A stretch of 59,564 nt of DNA from NCBI GenBank assembly GCA_947498765.1, contig CANMLG010000042.1:1-59564 (forward strand), in the 5' to 3' direction. A program made the translations under genes and the position numbers. Of the stretch, positions 26,670-35,196 are shown in pieces (positions within the stretch are counted from its first letter, which is position 1; the number at the start of each line of letters is the position of its first letter). The notes under the pieces are model-generated. The model did not search any database. It had not been told where the DNA came from and saw only the letters and a program-made list of their open reading frames with translations. Source of the DNA: an uncultured Aquimarina sp. (GTDB taxonomy: Bacteria > Bacteroidota > Bacteroidia > Flavobacteriales > Flavobacteriaceae).

Positions 26670-29075
26670 TTAATTTCTCAATGGTTTTCCTCGTTTTAAC
26701 ATGTGTTCAATGCGCTCTAATGTTTTACGTTCGGTACACAAGCTTAAAAAGGCTTCGCGTTCCAAATCCAATAAATATTGCTCGGTTACCAAAGTAGGTT
26801 CAGATAAATCACCACCAGCCATTACATAGGCTAATTTATTAGCAATTTTTTTATCGTGTTCACTTATATAATTACTAGCTTCCATAGAATCTGTTCCTAC
26901 TAAAAACATTCCTAAAGCTTGTTTTCCAAGTACTTTTACATCTTTTCTCTTTACAGGTTGAGTGTAACCTTGTTCAGCCATTAGTTTAGCGTAAGATTTG
27001 GCTACTCCAATTTGACGGTCTTTATTGACTACCACTATATCTTTTCCTTTTTGAAGAATTCCTGTATCGTATGCTTCATAAGCAGAAGTAGATACCTTAG
27101 CCATTCCAATAGTTAAAAAATGTTCTTGTAAAACGTTTAATTCAACATCTCCCTTTTGGAAATTATCACTTGCTCTAAGTGCCATTTCCTTGGAACCTCC
27201 ACCACCAGGAATAACACCAACACCAAATTCAACTAGACCAATATATGTTTCTGCAGCAGCTACAACTTTATCAGCATGTAATGAAAGTTCACAACCACCA
27301 CCTAATGCCATTCCATGTGGTGCAGCAACCGTTGGAATAGAGGAGTAGCGCATACGCATCATGGTATCTTGGAAATATTTGATAGCCATATTAAGCTCAT
27401 CATATTCTTGCTCAACAGCCATCATAAATATCATTCCGATATTGGCACCAACAGAAAAGTTTGCGGCTTGATTTCCTACCACTAATCCTTGGTAATCTTT
27501 TTCAGCTAAATCGATAGCTTTATTTAAACCAGCCAAAACATCACCACCAATGGTGTTCATTTTGGATTGAAATTCTACATTTAAAATACCGTCACCTATA
27601 TCTTCAATAACAACCCCCGAGTTTTTAAATACTTCATTGGACTTTCTAATGTTATCCAAAATAATAAATGAATCTTGTCCTGGTTTTTTTGTTTGCGTTT
27701 TAGAAGAAATATCATAAAAATAAGTAGCGCCTTCTTTTACACTATAAAAAGTATCGCTTCCGCTAGATATCATATCGGTAACCCAATCAGCTACCTCTAA
27801 ACCTTCGGCCTTTATAAATTCAATTCCTTTTTTTACACCTACAGCATCCCATATTTGGAAAGGACCATGTTCCCATCCGAAACCAGCTTTCATGGCATCG
27901 TCAATTTTATATAGAGCATCAGTAATTTCGGGAATACGAAATGAAACATATGAAAACAATGCGGCAAAGCTTTTACGATAAAATTCACCAGCTTTATCTT
28001 TACCACCTACTAAAACCTTAAAACGATCTACAACTTTGTCAATAGATTTTGTCATTTCTAGTGTAGGGAAAGAGGCACGTTTTTTAGCTCTATAATCTAA
28101 AGTATCTAAGTCAAGTGAAAGAATTTCAGTTTTTCCTTCGGCATTTTTCGTCTTTTTATAAAAACCTTGTCCTGTTTTGCTTCCTAGCCATTTATTTTCC
28201 ATCATTTTTGTGATAAAATCAGGAAGTTTGAACAAGTCGTGTTGCTCATCTTTAGGGCAATTGTCAAAAATACCATTGGCTACATGTACTAAAGTATCTA
28301 AACCAACAACATCAACGGTACGGAATGTAGCTGATTTTGGACGCCCTATAACGGGTCCTGTTAATTTATCCACCTCTTCAATGGTTAAGCCAAGATCTTT
28401 AACAGCATGAAATAAACTTTGAATGCTAAAAATACCAATTCTATTTCCTATAAATGCAGGAGTATCTTTGGCAACTACTGAAGTTTTTCCTAAAAATTTA
28501 TCCCCATATCCATTAAGGAAATCCAATACAGATTGATCCGTTTTAGGACCAGGAATAATTTCAAACAATTTTAAGTAACGTGCTGGGTTAAAAAAGTGTG
28601 TTCCACAAAAATGTTTTTGAAAATCATCACTACGACCTTCGCTCATAAAATTAATAGGAATTCCCGAAGTGTTACTTGTAATTAAGGTTCCTGGTTTTCT
28701 ATGCGCATCTAGTTTTTCAAATACAGACTTTTTAATATCCAAACGTTCTACAACTACTTCAATAATCCAATCAACTTCACTTACCTTTGAGATGTCATCT
28801 TCAAGGTTTCCTGTAGTAATACGTTTAGCAAAACTCTGATGATAAATAGGAGATGGTTTTGATTTAAGAGAAGTGGTTAAAGCAGTGTTCACTAATCTAT
28901 TTCGAACTACTTTATCTTGAAGTGTCAAGCCTTTAGCTTTTTCTTTATCATTTAATTCTCTAGGAACAATGTCTAACAGCAATACTTCCACACCAATATT
29001 TGCAAAGTGGCAAGCAATACCGGAACCCATAATTCCAGAACCAATGACGGCTATTTTGTTTATATTTCTTTTCAT
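26670..29075 (-). CDS. 3-hydroxyacyl-CoA dehydrogenase / enoyl-CoA hydratase fusion
   Basis: Bifunctional beta-oxidation enzyme of 801 aa. The order is dehydrogenase first (NAD motif KIAVIGSGIMGSGIACHFANIG near residue 7; SNTSGIPINFM; HFFNPARYLKLFEIIPG) and hydratase last (about residues 490-700). This is the reverse of E. coli FadB/FadJ and is usual in Bacteroidota. Both hydratase glutamates appear to be present (GGGCELSLHADK and YIGLVEFGVGVIPGGGG). It is the second gene after the MarR regulator. The product feeds the thiolase encoded two genes downstream. Confidence 0.94.
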   Translation of the reverse strand: MKRNINKIAVIGSGIMGSGIACHFANIGVEVLLLDIVPRELNDKEKAKGLTLQDKVVRNRLVNTALTTSLKSKPSPIYHQSFAKRITTGNLEDDISKVSEVDWIIEVVVERLDIKKSVFEKLDAHRKPGTLITSNTSGIPINFMSEGRSDDFQKHFCGTHFFNPARYLKLFEIIPGPKTDQSVLDFLNGYGDKFLGKTSVVAKDTPAFIGNRIGIFSIQSLFHAVKDLGLTIEEVDKLTGPVIGRPKSATFRTVDVVGLDTLVHVANGIFDNCPKDEQHDLFKLPDFITKMMENKWLGSKTGQGFYKKTKNAEGKTEILSLDLDTLDYRAKKRASFPTLEMTKSIDKVVDRFKVLVGGKDKAGEFYRKSFAALFSYVSFRIPEITDALYKIDDAMKAGFGWEHGPFQIWDAVGVKKGIEFIKAEGLEVADWVTDMISSGSDTFYSVKEGATYFYDISSKTQTKKPGQDSFIILDNIRKSNEVFKNSGVVIEDIGDGILNVEFQSKMNTIGGDVLAGLNKAIDLAEKDYQGLVVGNQAANFSVGANIGMIFMMAVEQEYDELNMAIKYFQDTMMRMRYSSIPTVAAPHGMALGGGCELSLHADKVVAAAETYIGLVEFGVGVIPGGGGSKEMALRASDNFQKGDVELNVLQEHFLTIGMAKVSTSAYEAYDTGILQKGKDIVVVNKDRQIGVAKSYAKLMAEQGYTQPVKRKDVKVLGKQALGMFLVGTDSMEASNYISEHDKKIANKLAYVMAGGDLSEPTLVTEQYLLDLEREAFLSLCTERKTLERIEHMLKRGKPLRN

Positions 29076-29191
29076 GTGTAACTAATTCTATTTTAAAGCG
29101 ATTGTATTAGAAATCTGACTATTTTTTTATTCAACTCATAGCATTTTAAAAATTTGACTAAGTGTTTCATATAAATGATTTTAATTAGTGA

Positions 29192-29632
29192 TTATTTTGA
29201 ATTATAAATTTTTTTGTTAGATATCAAATCATTAATTGCATGGAAAACCTCAATAAATGTATCTAATTTGTCACTCGGAATAGTGTCTTTTACTGCATTA
29301 TCAAATTTGAATACCACTTCCTTGGAAAATTCTCTCATTTCGACACCAAAATCGGTTAGACCAATAAGTACACTACGTCCGTCTTCAGGATTTTTTTTTC
29401 GAGTAATTAGTCCTTTTTCTTCCATAGTTTTTAATGTTCTAGAAAGGCTAGTAGCTTCCATACCCATTTTGGGTCCTAAAGAAGTTGAAGGAGTTCCATT
29501 TTCAGGATCAATACTTAATAATGCAAAACCAGTGGACATAGTACTTCCTTTTTTTCCAGCTTCTTCATTATACATTTTTGCTACTGCCATCCATGTAGAG
29601 CGCAATAAATAGTCTATAGTGAGATCTCTCAT
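29192..29632 (-). CDS. MarR-family transcriptional regulator
   Basis: 146-aa winged-helix regulator. The recognition helix and wing read EATSLSRTLKTMEEKGLITRK and NPEDGRSVLIGLTDFG. It is the first gene of the minus-strand beta-oxidation operon, 116 bp upstream of the hydroxyacyl-CoA dehydrogenase fusion. It probably represses the operon until an acyl-CoA or fatty acid ligand binds. The ligand is inference from position. An inverted ATTATGCATGCATAAT sequence at about 29719-29734 upstream of its start is a good candidate operator. Confidence 0.92.
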   Translation of the reverse strand: MRDLTIDYLLRSTWMAVAKMYNEEAGKKGSTMSTGFALLSIDPENGTPSTSLGPKMGMEATSLSRTLKTMEEKGLITRKKNPEDGRSVLIGLTDFGVEMREFSKEVVFKFDNAVKDTIPSDKLDTFIEVFHAINDLISNKKIYNSK

Positions 29633-29718
29633 TTATTATTTTATGTTTATTCTCTAAATAGTTACAATTAATTTGATTCATTGTATGTAATAGAGTTTAC
29701 GTAAATATAAAAATTTTT

Positions 29719-29734
29719 ATTATGCATGCATAAT
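29719..29734. promoter_or_regulatory. Candidate MarR operator palindrome
   Basis: Perfect 16-bp palindrome ATTATGCATGCATAAT, flanked by further A/T, about 90 bp upstream of the marR start. Its size and symmetry suit a MarR dimer, and it would allow autoregulation of the beta-oxidation operon. No binding data; the call rests on symmetry and position. Confidence 0.55.
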
Positions 29735-29797
29735 AAAAATCAAATTTATTTATAAAAGCCTCCTTCAATTTAGGTAATAAATATGAAAACAAAAAAA

Positions 29798-29820
29798 AAC
29801 TCTCCTAATTAAGGAGAGTT
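29798..29820 (-). terminator. Rho-independent terminator after the acyl-CoA ligase gene
   Basis: Stem AACTCTCC/GGAGAGTT, with a run of A on its left that becomes a T-run on the minus strand. It separates the acyl-CoA ligase gene from the MarR operon downstream. Confidence 0.9.
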
Positions 29821-29910
29821 TGATAATAATTTAAGACTTATATAACATTATAGGCAATTAAATAAGTGTTTTTTGTAGAAATAAATACTAAATGATTGGT
29901 TTATTGATTA

Positions 29911-31683
29911 CTAACCATAAATTTTCGTGTATAAATCTTTATGGGTTTCTTTAATAATTTTTCTTTTCAATTTGAAAGTTGGAGTTAGGTGTCCAGAATC
30001 AACACTCCATTCAACTGGAGTTAATTCAAAACGTTTTATTTGTTCCCACTTACCGAATTTAGCATTGTATTTATCTACTTCTTCTTTAATACGATGTTCA
30101 ACATCTTGATTTTGACAAATTTCATTTAGGGTACTACCTATATTAATATTTTTAATACTAGCCCAATCTTTAAGGTAAGCGAAATTTGGTTGTATAAATG
30201 CAGCTGGCATTTTTTCACCTTCACCAATTACCATTAATTGTTCAATAAAAGGGGACTGTTTCATTGTATTTTCTACAACTTGTGGGGCAACGTATTTACC
30301 ACCAGAAGTTTTAAACATTTCTTTTTTACGATCTGTAATTTTTAGAAAACCTTCACTATCAATTTCTCCAATATCACCTGTATGAAATTTTCCGTCTCGT
30401 ATTTCTTCAGCAGTTTTTTCTGGATTTTTATAATAGCCCATCATTACGCTTGCTCCTTCAACCAGTATTTCACCATCTTCAGCTATGGTTACTTTTGTTT
30501 CATCAAGTACTTTTCCAACGGTACCTATTTTGAAACCATTGTTACGTATATCATTAACTGAGATTACAGGAGAGGTTTCGGTAAGACCGTAACCTTCCAT
30601 AACGTTAATTCCTGCGGCATTAAATACACGTGCTAAACGAGATTGTAAAGCAGCACTACCTGAAGCTATAATTTTTAAATTTCCACCAAGCCCTTCTTGC
30701 CATTTGCTAAAAATAAGCTTACGCGCAATGCCTAATTTAAATTCGTACCAAGCTCCGTTTTGCCCATAAGGTTCATAAATTAAGCCTAAATCAATAGCCC
30801 AAAAGAATAATTTCTTTTTTATTCCTGTTAAAGTAGTTCCTTTGGCATATATTTTATCATATACTTTTTCAAGTAGGCGAGGAACAGCAGTCATTACGTC
30901 AGGTTTTACCTCTTTTAAATTATCGCTTATAGCTTCTATTGATTCGGCAAAATAAATAGAAATTGAACGGTATTGATATAAATAAAGTAACATACGTTCA
31001 TAAACGTGGCATATTGGTAAAAAACTTAAGGCTTTGGCATTTCCTTCATCAATGTCAAAACGTTTTGAACTATTAATGGCGTTACGTACAATATTACGGT
31101 GACTTAACATTACTCCTTTAGGTCTTCCAGTGGTACCGGAAGTGTATATTAGTGTAGCTAAATCATCTTCATTAATACTGTCCATTAAGGCTTTGACTTC
31201 ACTTTGATTACTATCATCTTTACCTAATTCTAAAATATCATTCCAACTATTGCAACCAGAAATATCATCATAGGAATATACTCCCTTAAGACTTGGAACC
31301 TTATCTTTGATATTCATTACTTTTTTGTAAACCTCTTCATCAGAAACAAAAACATATTTGGATTCGGAATGATTAAGTACATATTGATAATCTTCTTCGG
31401 AAATAGTAGGGTAAATAGGTACATCTTGAGCTCCAATTTGTAAAATACCAATATCAGTAATGTTCCATTCTGTTCTGTTATTAGTGGAAATAATGGCAAT
31501 TTTATCATTAGGTTGTACACCTAGCCTTAGTAGACCTCTACTAATTTGATTAGCATTGTTAATGTATTCTTGAGTGGATGTTTCTTTCCATATTCCATTT
31601 GTCTTAGTTACTAATGCATTGGATAAATTGCCCTTAGTTAATTGGTAATATGGAAAATCAAATAATCTTTTAACTTCTGTCAT
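29911..31683 (-). CDS. Long-chain fatty-acid--CoA ligase (AMP-binding)
   Basis: Activates fatty acids to acyl-CoA with ATP, feeding the beta-oxidation genes downstream. 590 aa. Motifs: P-loop LIYTSGTTGRPKGVMLSHRN, core VMEGYGLTETSPVIS, DGKFHTGDIGEIDSEGFLKITDRKKEMFKTSGGKY (adenylation hinge region, given in part) and the C-terminal lysine in LTPTFKLKRKII. It has its own terminator, so it forms a separate transcript just upstream of the MarR-controlled operon, possibly under the same regulator. Confidence 0.94.
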   Translation of the reverse strand: MTEVKRLFDFPYYQLTKGNLSNALVTKTNGIWKETSTQEYINNANQISRGLLRLGVQPNDKIAIISTNNRTEWNITDIGILQIGAQDVPIYPTISEEDYQYVLNHSESKYVFVSDEEVYKKVMNIKDKVPSLKGVYSYDDISGCNSWNDILELGKDDSNQSEVKALMDSINEDDLATLIYTSGTTGRPKGVMLSHRNIVRNAINSSKRFDIDEGNAKALSFLPICHVYERMLLYLYQYRSISIYFAESIEAISDNLKEVKPDVMTAVPRLLEKVYDKIYAKGTTLTGIKKKLFFWAIDLGLIYEPYGQNGAWYEFKLGIARKLIFSKWQEGLGGNLKIIASGSAALQSRLARVFNAAGINVMEGYGLTETSPVISVNDIRNNGFKIGTVGKVLDETKVTIAEDGEILVEGASVMMGYYKNPEKTAEEIRDGKFHTGDIGEIDSEGFLKITDRKKEMFKTSGGKYVAPQVVENTMKQSPFIEQLMVIGEGEKMPAAFIQPNFAYLKDWASIKNINIGSTLNEICQNQDVEHRIKEEVDKYNAKFGKWEQIKRFELTPVEWSVDSGHLTPTFKLKRKIIKETHKDLYTKIYG

Positions 31684-32076
31684 GGTAATTGTTTACTATA
31701 TCTGTGGAGTTTTTTACTAAATATAATTAAAAAGTTGCTAAAAATAGTTTCTTTTTGAAAGATACTTAAATTTTGTTCAATTTATTTATTAAAAAAACGG
31801 GGGAAATAGTATTATAGTTTAATTTTTTTTAGGGTAAAATAATATTGAATTGTCATATAAGTGACTTGCTTTTGTTGTTAAATAAGTCATTTTAAAATTA
31901 CAGACATAATTAGCAATTATATTTCATACCTAAAATTGCTAAATGGCCGTTCATTTATTAGTGTTTTTGGACGGCTTTTTTTTGTGAATCATAGTTTGTT
32001 CATTTTTTAGATATTAGGAGTAGGGTAATTGTTAGTTGAGGTGTTGTCATTAAAACAAAACATAAAACTCATAATT
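31684..32076. other. Divergent intergenic region, 393 bp
   Basis: Separates the minus-strand acyl-CoA ligase from the plus-strand DUF285 protein. It contains three successive hairpins ending in a T-run on the plus strand (listed separately), which no upstream plus-strand gene explains. Confidence 0.5.
31860..31983 (+). ncRNA. Candidate small RNA or leader with three hairpins and terminator
   Basis: Three consecutive inverted repeats: TGACTT..AAGTCA (31862-31889), TAGCAATT..AATTGCTA (31911-31941) and GCCGTTC..GGACGGC (31946-31975), the last followed by T8. The final element looks like an intrinsic terminator, yet no protein gene precedes it on this strand. It may end a small RNA, or be a leader attenuator for the T9SS surface protein starting 93 bp later. 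I saw no sequence matching a riboswitch family I know. Confidence 0.4.
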
Positions 32077-33741
32077 ATGAAGAAAATTTTTTTACAATTA
32101 TTCCTATTTTTAACAAGTATGCTATTGGCGCAGACAAATCCTGATGCTTTTATATTTAAATATAATATAACAGATGCTAATCAAGCAATTTCATTTAATA
32201 TTGGAGATTCAACAAAGACTTTTGATTATAATGTAGACTGGGGAGATGGGACTACAAATACTAATCTATCAGCTTCGGCAGATCATACTTATGCTATTCC
32301 TGGTGAATATACAGTATCTATTACGGGTGTATATCCAAGTTTGAAATTTTCCTTAAATCCAATTATTTCTATAGAACAATGGGGAACTAATGAATGGGAA
32401 TCATGTGTAAGTATGTTTGGACGAAACAGAATGCTAACATCCATTAATGCAACTGATATTCCAAATTTTGCACCAGGTGTAAGCTTGGAATCGATGTTTA
32501 TCGATTGCAATCAATTAGAAGCTAATATTAATAATTGGGATGTTAGTAATGTAACTAATATGTCAAGTATGTTTTTGAATGCTTTCAAGTTTAATAGTCC
32601 TTTGGATAAATGGAATGTTAGTAATGTAACATTAATGACTGCTATGTTTAATAATGCAGAGGCATTTAATCAATCAATAAATAAATGGAATGTTAGTAAT
32701 GTGACAAATATGACATCAATGTTTGAAAAAGCAGAAAGTTTCAATACTTCAATAAATAATTGGAATGTTAGTAAGGTAAAAGACATGCGTAGAATGTTTT
32801 CTGAGGCTACAAAATTTAATCAAGCATTAAATGATTGGGATGTTAGTAATGTTACTCTAATGACCAGTATGTTTAATGATGCAGAGTCATTTAATCAAGC
32901 ATTAAATAATTGGGATGTTAGTAATGTAACTATAATGGGGGTTATGTTTAATAATGCAAAGTTATTTAATCAACCATTAGATAATTGGAATGTTAGTAAG
33001 GTTATAAATATGGACTCTATGTTTTCAAATACAGAATCGTTTAACCAAGATATAAGTAATTGGAATGTGACAAGTTTAGAAAGTGTTTCAGCTATGTTTG
33101 AAAATGCACTTGAATTTAATCAACCTATTGGGAATTGGGATATGAGTAATATAAAGAGCTTTGAGAATGATTTTGTATTTAATAATGCAGCGTCATTTGA
33201 TCAATCTTTGGAGAATTGGTATCCAAGACAAGGAAGTGGAGTAAGTATTATGTTTGATTATTTAACAGGTTCCGGGATATCTAGTGAAAACTATACAAAA
33301 ACATTATTAGCATGGGCTAAAGCTGCTGATATTTTAAATGGAACCGGAGTAAGAGTTTTTAATTTTGGAGCTGTAAATGTAGATTATTGTGATGATGCTT
33401 TAATAGCAATAAATATTTTAGAAAATGATTTAAATTGGAGACTTGATCATGGAAATATAGATCCAAATTGTACTGGAGCAACTTTAAGTACATTAGATTT
33501 TGATACTATTGCAGCGAATGAAATGTATTTTAATTACAACACAAATACCTTAGACATTACTGTGGAAGATGAAGCAAATTTAAAAGTATATGATTTATTA
33601 GGAAGAGAAGTAATGAATGCTGAGATTAAATCTGGAACTACAACGGAAACTTTAAATGAATTACAACCAGCAATTTATATAGCTAGGCTAAAAAGTATAA
33701 ATCTTGGAAGTGAAAAGTTTTTGAAAGTAATTTTAAATTAA
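32077..33741 (+). CDS. BspA-like DUF285 repeat surface protein with T9SS sorting domain
   Basis: About 554 aa from the ATG that begins a signal peptide (MKKIFLQLFLFLTSMLLAQ); an ATG 48 bp upstream would add a non-signal extension. A PKD-like segment (DWGDGTTN, DHTYAIPGEYTVSITG) is followed by about nine 25-aa DUF285 repeats of the pattern W(N/D)VSNVT-x-M-x-x-MF-x-x-A-x-x-FNQ over roughly residues 145-375. The end is a type A T9SS sorting domain (LKVYDLLGREVMNAEI; the last residues are SEKFLKVILN). Expected to be secreted by the type IX system and attached to the cell surface, perhaps in adhesion. A terminator follows. Confidence 0.9.
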   Translation: MKKIFLQLFLFLTSMLLAQTNPDAFIFKYNITDANQAISFNIGDSTKTFDYNVDWGDGTTNTNLSASADHTYAIPGEYTVSITGVYPSLKFSLNPIISIEQWGTNEWESCVSMFGRNRMLTSINATDIPNFAPGVSLESMFIDCNQLEANINNWDVSNVTNMSSMFLNAFKFNSPLDKWNVSNVTLMTAMFNNAEAFNQSINKWNVSNVTNMTSMFEKAESFNTSINNWNVSKVKDMRRMFSEATKFNQALNDWDVSNVTLMTSMFNDAESFNQALNNWDVSNVTIMGVMFNNAKLFNQPLDNWNVSKVINMDSMFSNTESFNQDISNWNVTSLESVSAMFENALEFNQPIGNWDMSNIKSFENDFVFNNAASFDQSLENWYPRQGSGVSIMFDYLTGSGISSENYTKTLLAWAKAADILNGTGVRVFNFGAVNVDYCDDALIAINILENDLNWRLDHGNIDPNCTGATLSTLDFDTIAANEMYFNYNTNTLDITVEDEANLKVYDLLGREVMNAEIKSGTTTETLNELQPAIYIARLKSINLGSEKFLKVILN

Positions 33742-33798
33742 CTAGTAGAATAATTTATAGTATTAAGAATAACTCTTACAAAGTTGTAATAGAAAAAG

Positions 33799-33829
33799 AC
33801 CGTCTAAAGTAATTTAGGCGGTTTTTTTA
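33799..33829 (+). terminator. Rho-independent terminator after the DUF285 protein
   Basis: 10-bp stem ACCGTCTAAA/TTTAGGCGGT (one G-T pair), 4-nt loop and T7 tail, about 55 bp past the stop. It separates the surface protein from the glycan cluster. Confidence 0.9.
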
Positions 33830-33942
33830 TGATTTGTAAGAAATTCTTTATTATTATTAAAGTAGTTAAATTTTTAGACCATATATTGTGCTCTTTATCG
33901 TAATTTAAATTTAATTATTTTAGGTTTTTATCTTGAACATAA

Positions 33943-34560
33943 ATGTATAGATTATTCATAAAAAGGAGTATCGATTTTTTTGGAGCATTGTTTTTAATAG
34001 TAACTATTTTTCCCTTGTTTCTTGTACTAACTCTACTATTGGCTATAGCAAATAAAGGAATGCCATTTTTTGTTCAAAAGAGACCTGGTAAAAACAAGCG
34101 TATTTTTAAAATCCTTAAATTTAAAACAATGAATGATTTAAAGGATGAAAAAGGAGTATTGTTACCAGATGCTAAACGATTAACAAAGGTTGGAAGCATT
34201 GTAAGAAAAACATCTTTAGATGAAATCCCTCAGTTATTAAACGTATTAAAAGGTGAAATGAGTTTTATAGGTCCTAGACCTCTATTGATAAGGTATTTGC
34301 CTTATTATACTGAAAATGAAAAGAAAAGACATACTATTAGACCAGGCATAACTGGTTTAGCTCAAGTTTCTGGTAGAAACTTATTGCATTGGGAAGAGCG
34401 TTTAGAGAAAGATGTTTATTATGTTGAAAATTTATCAGTACTATTAGATATAAAAATTATTTTTAAGACAATAAAAAATGTACTGTCATCAAAAGATATA
34501 GTCATTGATCCAAGTTCAACATTACAAGATTTAGATGAATACCGAAAACAGAAAAATTAA
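33943..34560 (+). CDS. Phosphoglycosyl transferase, PglC/WcaJ-catalytic-domain type (copy 1)
   Basis: 205-aa small monotopic initiating sugar transferase that would load a sugar-1-phosphate on undecaprenyl phosphate at the inner membrane. One reentrant hydrophobic helix (about residues 10-33), the catalytic Asp-Glu pair in TSLDEIPQLLNVL, GEMSFIGPRPLL, and RPGITGLAQVSGRN. The size and lack of extra N-terminal membrane helices resemble PglC of Campylobacter N-glycosylation. It overlaps the formyltransferase gene by 26 bp, so translation is coupled. Confidence 0.92.
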   Translation: MYRLFIKRSIDFFGALFLIVTIFPLFLVLTLLLAIANKGMPFFVQKRPGKNKRIFKILKFKTMNDLKDEKGVLLPDAKRLTKVGSIVRKTSLDEIPQLLNVLKGEMSFIGPRPLLIRYLPYYTENEKKRHTIRPGITGLAQVSGRNLLHWEERLEKDVYYVENLSVLLDIKIIFKTIKNVLSSKDIVIDPSSTLQDLDEYRKQKN

Positions 34561-35140
34561 TTGGGCAATTTTGGTCACAGGCTGGGGACGTAATGCCAAA
34601 GATACCTTAGATGCTTACCAGAAAGGAGGATTAAAAAAAAGTAATATTTCACTAGTTGTTTATGAAGCTGAACCATGTGGAGCAGCAGAAAAAGCTGTGG
34701 AATTAGGTGTAGAAACATTACAATTGAGAAAGGATGATTTTCCTAATTTAATAGCTTACCAAAATAAACTAATTACAGAATTAAAAAATAGAGGAATAGA
34801 TTATGTATTTATGTTAAATTACAAATATGTAATCAAACAAGAAATGCTGAAGGCGTTTCCTAATCGAATACTTAATATTCATCCATCACTTTTTCCTAGT
34901 TTTTTAGGAACAAAAACAGCAATACAAGATGCTATTGCTTATGGAGTAAAAATTACGGGTATTACTACTCATATCATTGATGATAAACTTGATGAAGGAA
35001 TTATTTTAGCCCAAAAAGCAATAAAGATTAAAAAAGATGATGATTTTGATAGTCTGTATCCTAAGTTTGCAAAAAAAGGAAAAAAAATTGTCTTAGAAAC
35101 AATGAAAATTATTGAAAATTTATCTAAAAATAATAACTAA
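34535..35140 (+). CDS. PurN-like formyltransferase (predicted sugar N-formyltransferase)
   Basis: 201 aa, with the Asn-His-Asp formyl transfer residues in RILNIHPSLFPSFLG and TTHIIDDKLDEGIIL. The fold is that of phosphoribosylglycinamide formyltransferase, but the N-terminal nucleotide-binding loop is atypical (ILVTGWGRNAKDTLDAY). Its placement between a phosphoglycosyl transferase and acyl-transfer genes in a glycan locus argues for N-formylation of an amino sugar nucleotide, using 10-formyl-THF. The cluster's 4-amino sugar (from the PglF/PglE-like pair) would be a natural substrate. Start overlaps the previous gene by 26 bp. Confidence 0.85.
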   Translation: MNTENRKINWAILVTGWGRNAKDTLDAYQKGGLKKSNISLVVYEAEPCGAAEKAVELGVETLQLRKDDFPNLIAYQNKLITELKNRGIDYVFMLNYKYVIKQEMLKAFPNRILNIHPSLFPSFLGTKTAIQDAIAYGVKITGITTHIIDDKLDEGIILAQKAIKIKKDDDFDSLYPKFAKKGKKIVLETMKIIENLSKNNN

Positions 35141-35196
35141 TATAAGTGAAAATTATACAGTAGTTTGGTTGTAGTTGTTTTTTCTAAAAATATAAA

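Noticed and set aside
29214..29612. 132-codon plus-strand ORF opposite the MarR regulator
   Set aside because: Antisense shadow of a clear winged-helix gene; no independent support.
32500..33250. Regular 75-bp repeats as a CRISPR array
   Set aside because: The repeats are in frame, the spacing is 25 codons, and the spacers are homologous DUF285 units, so this is a coding repeat.
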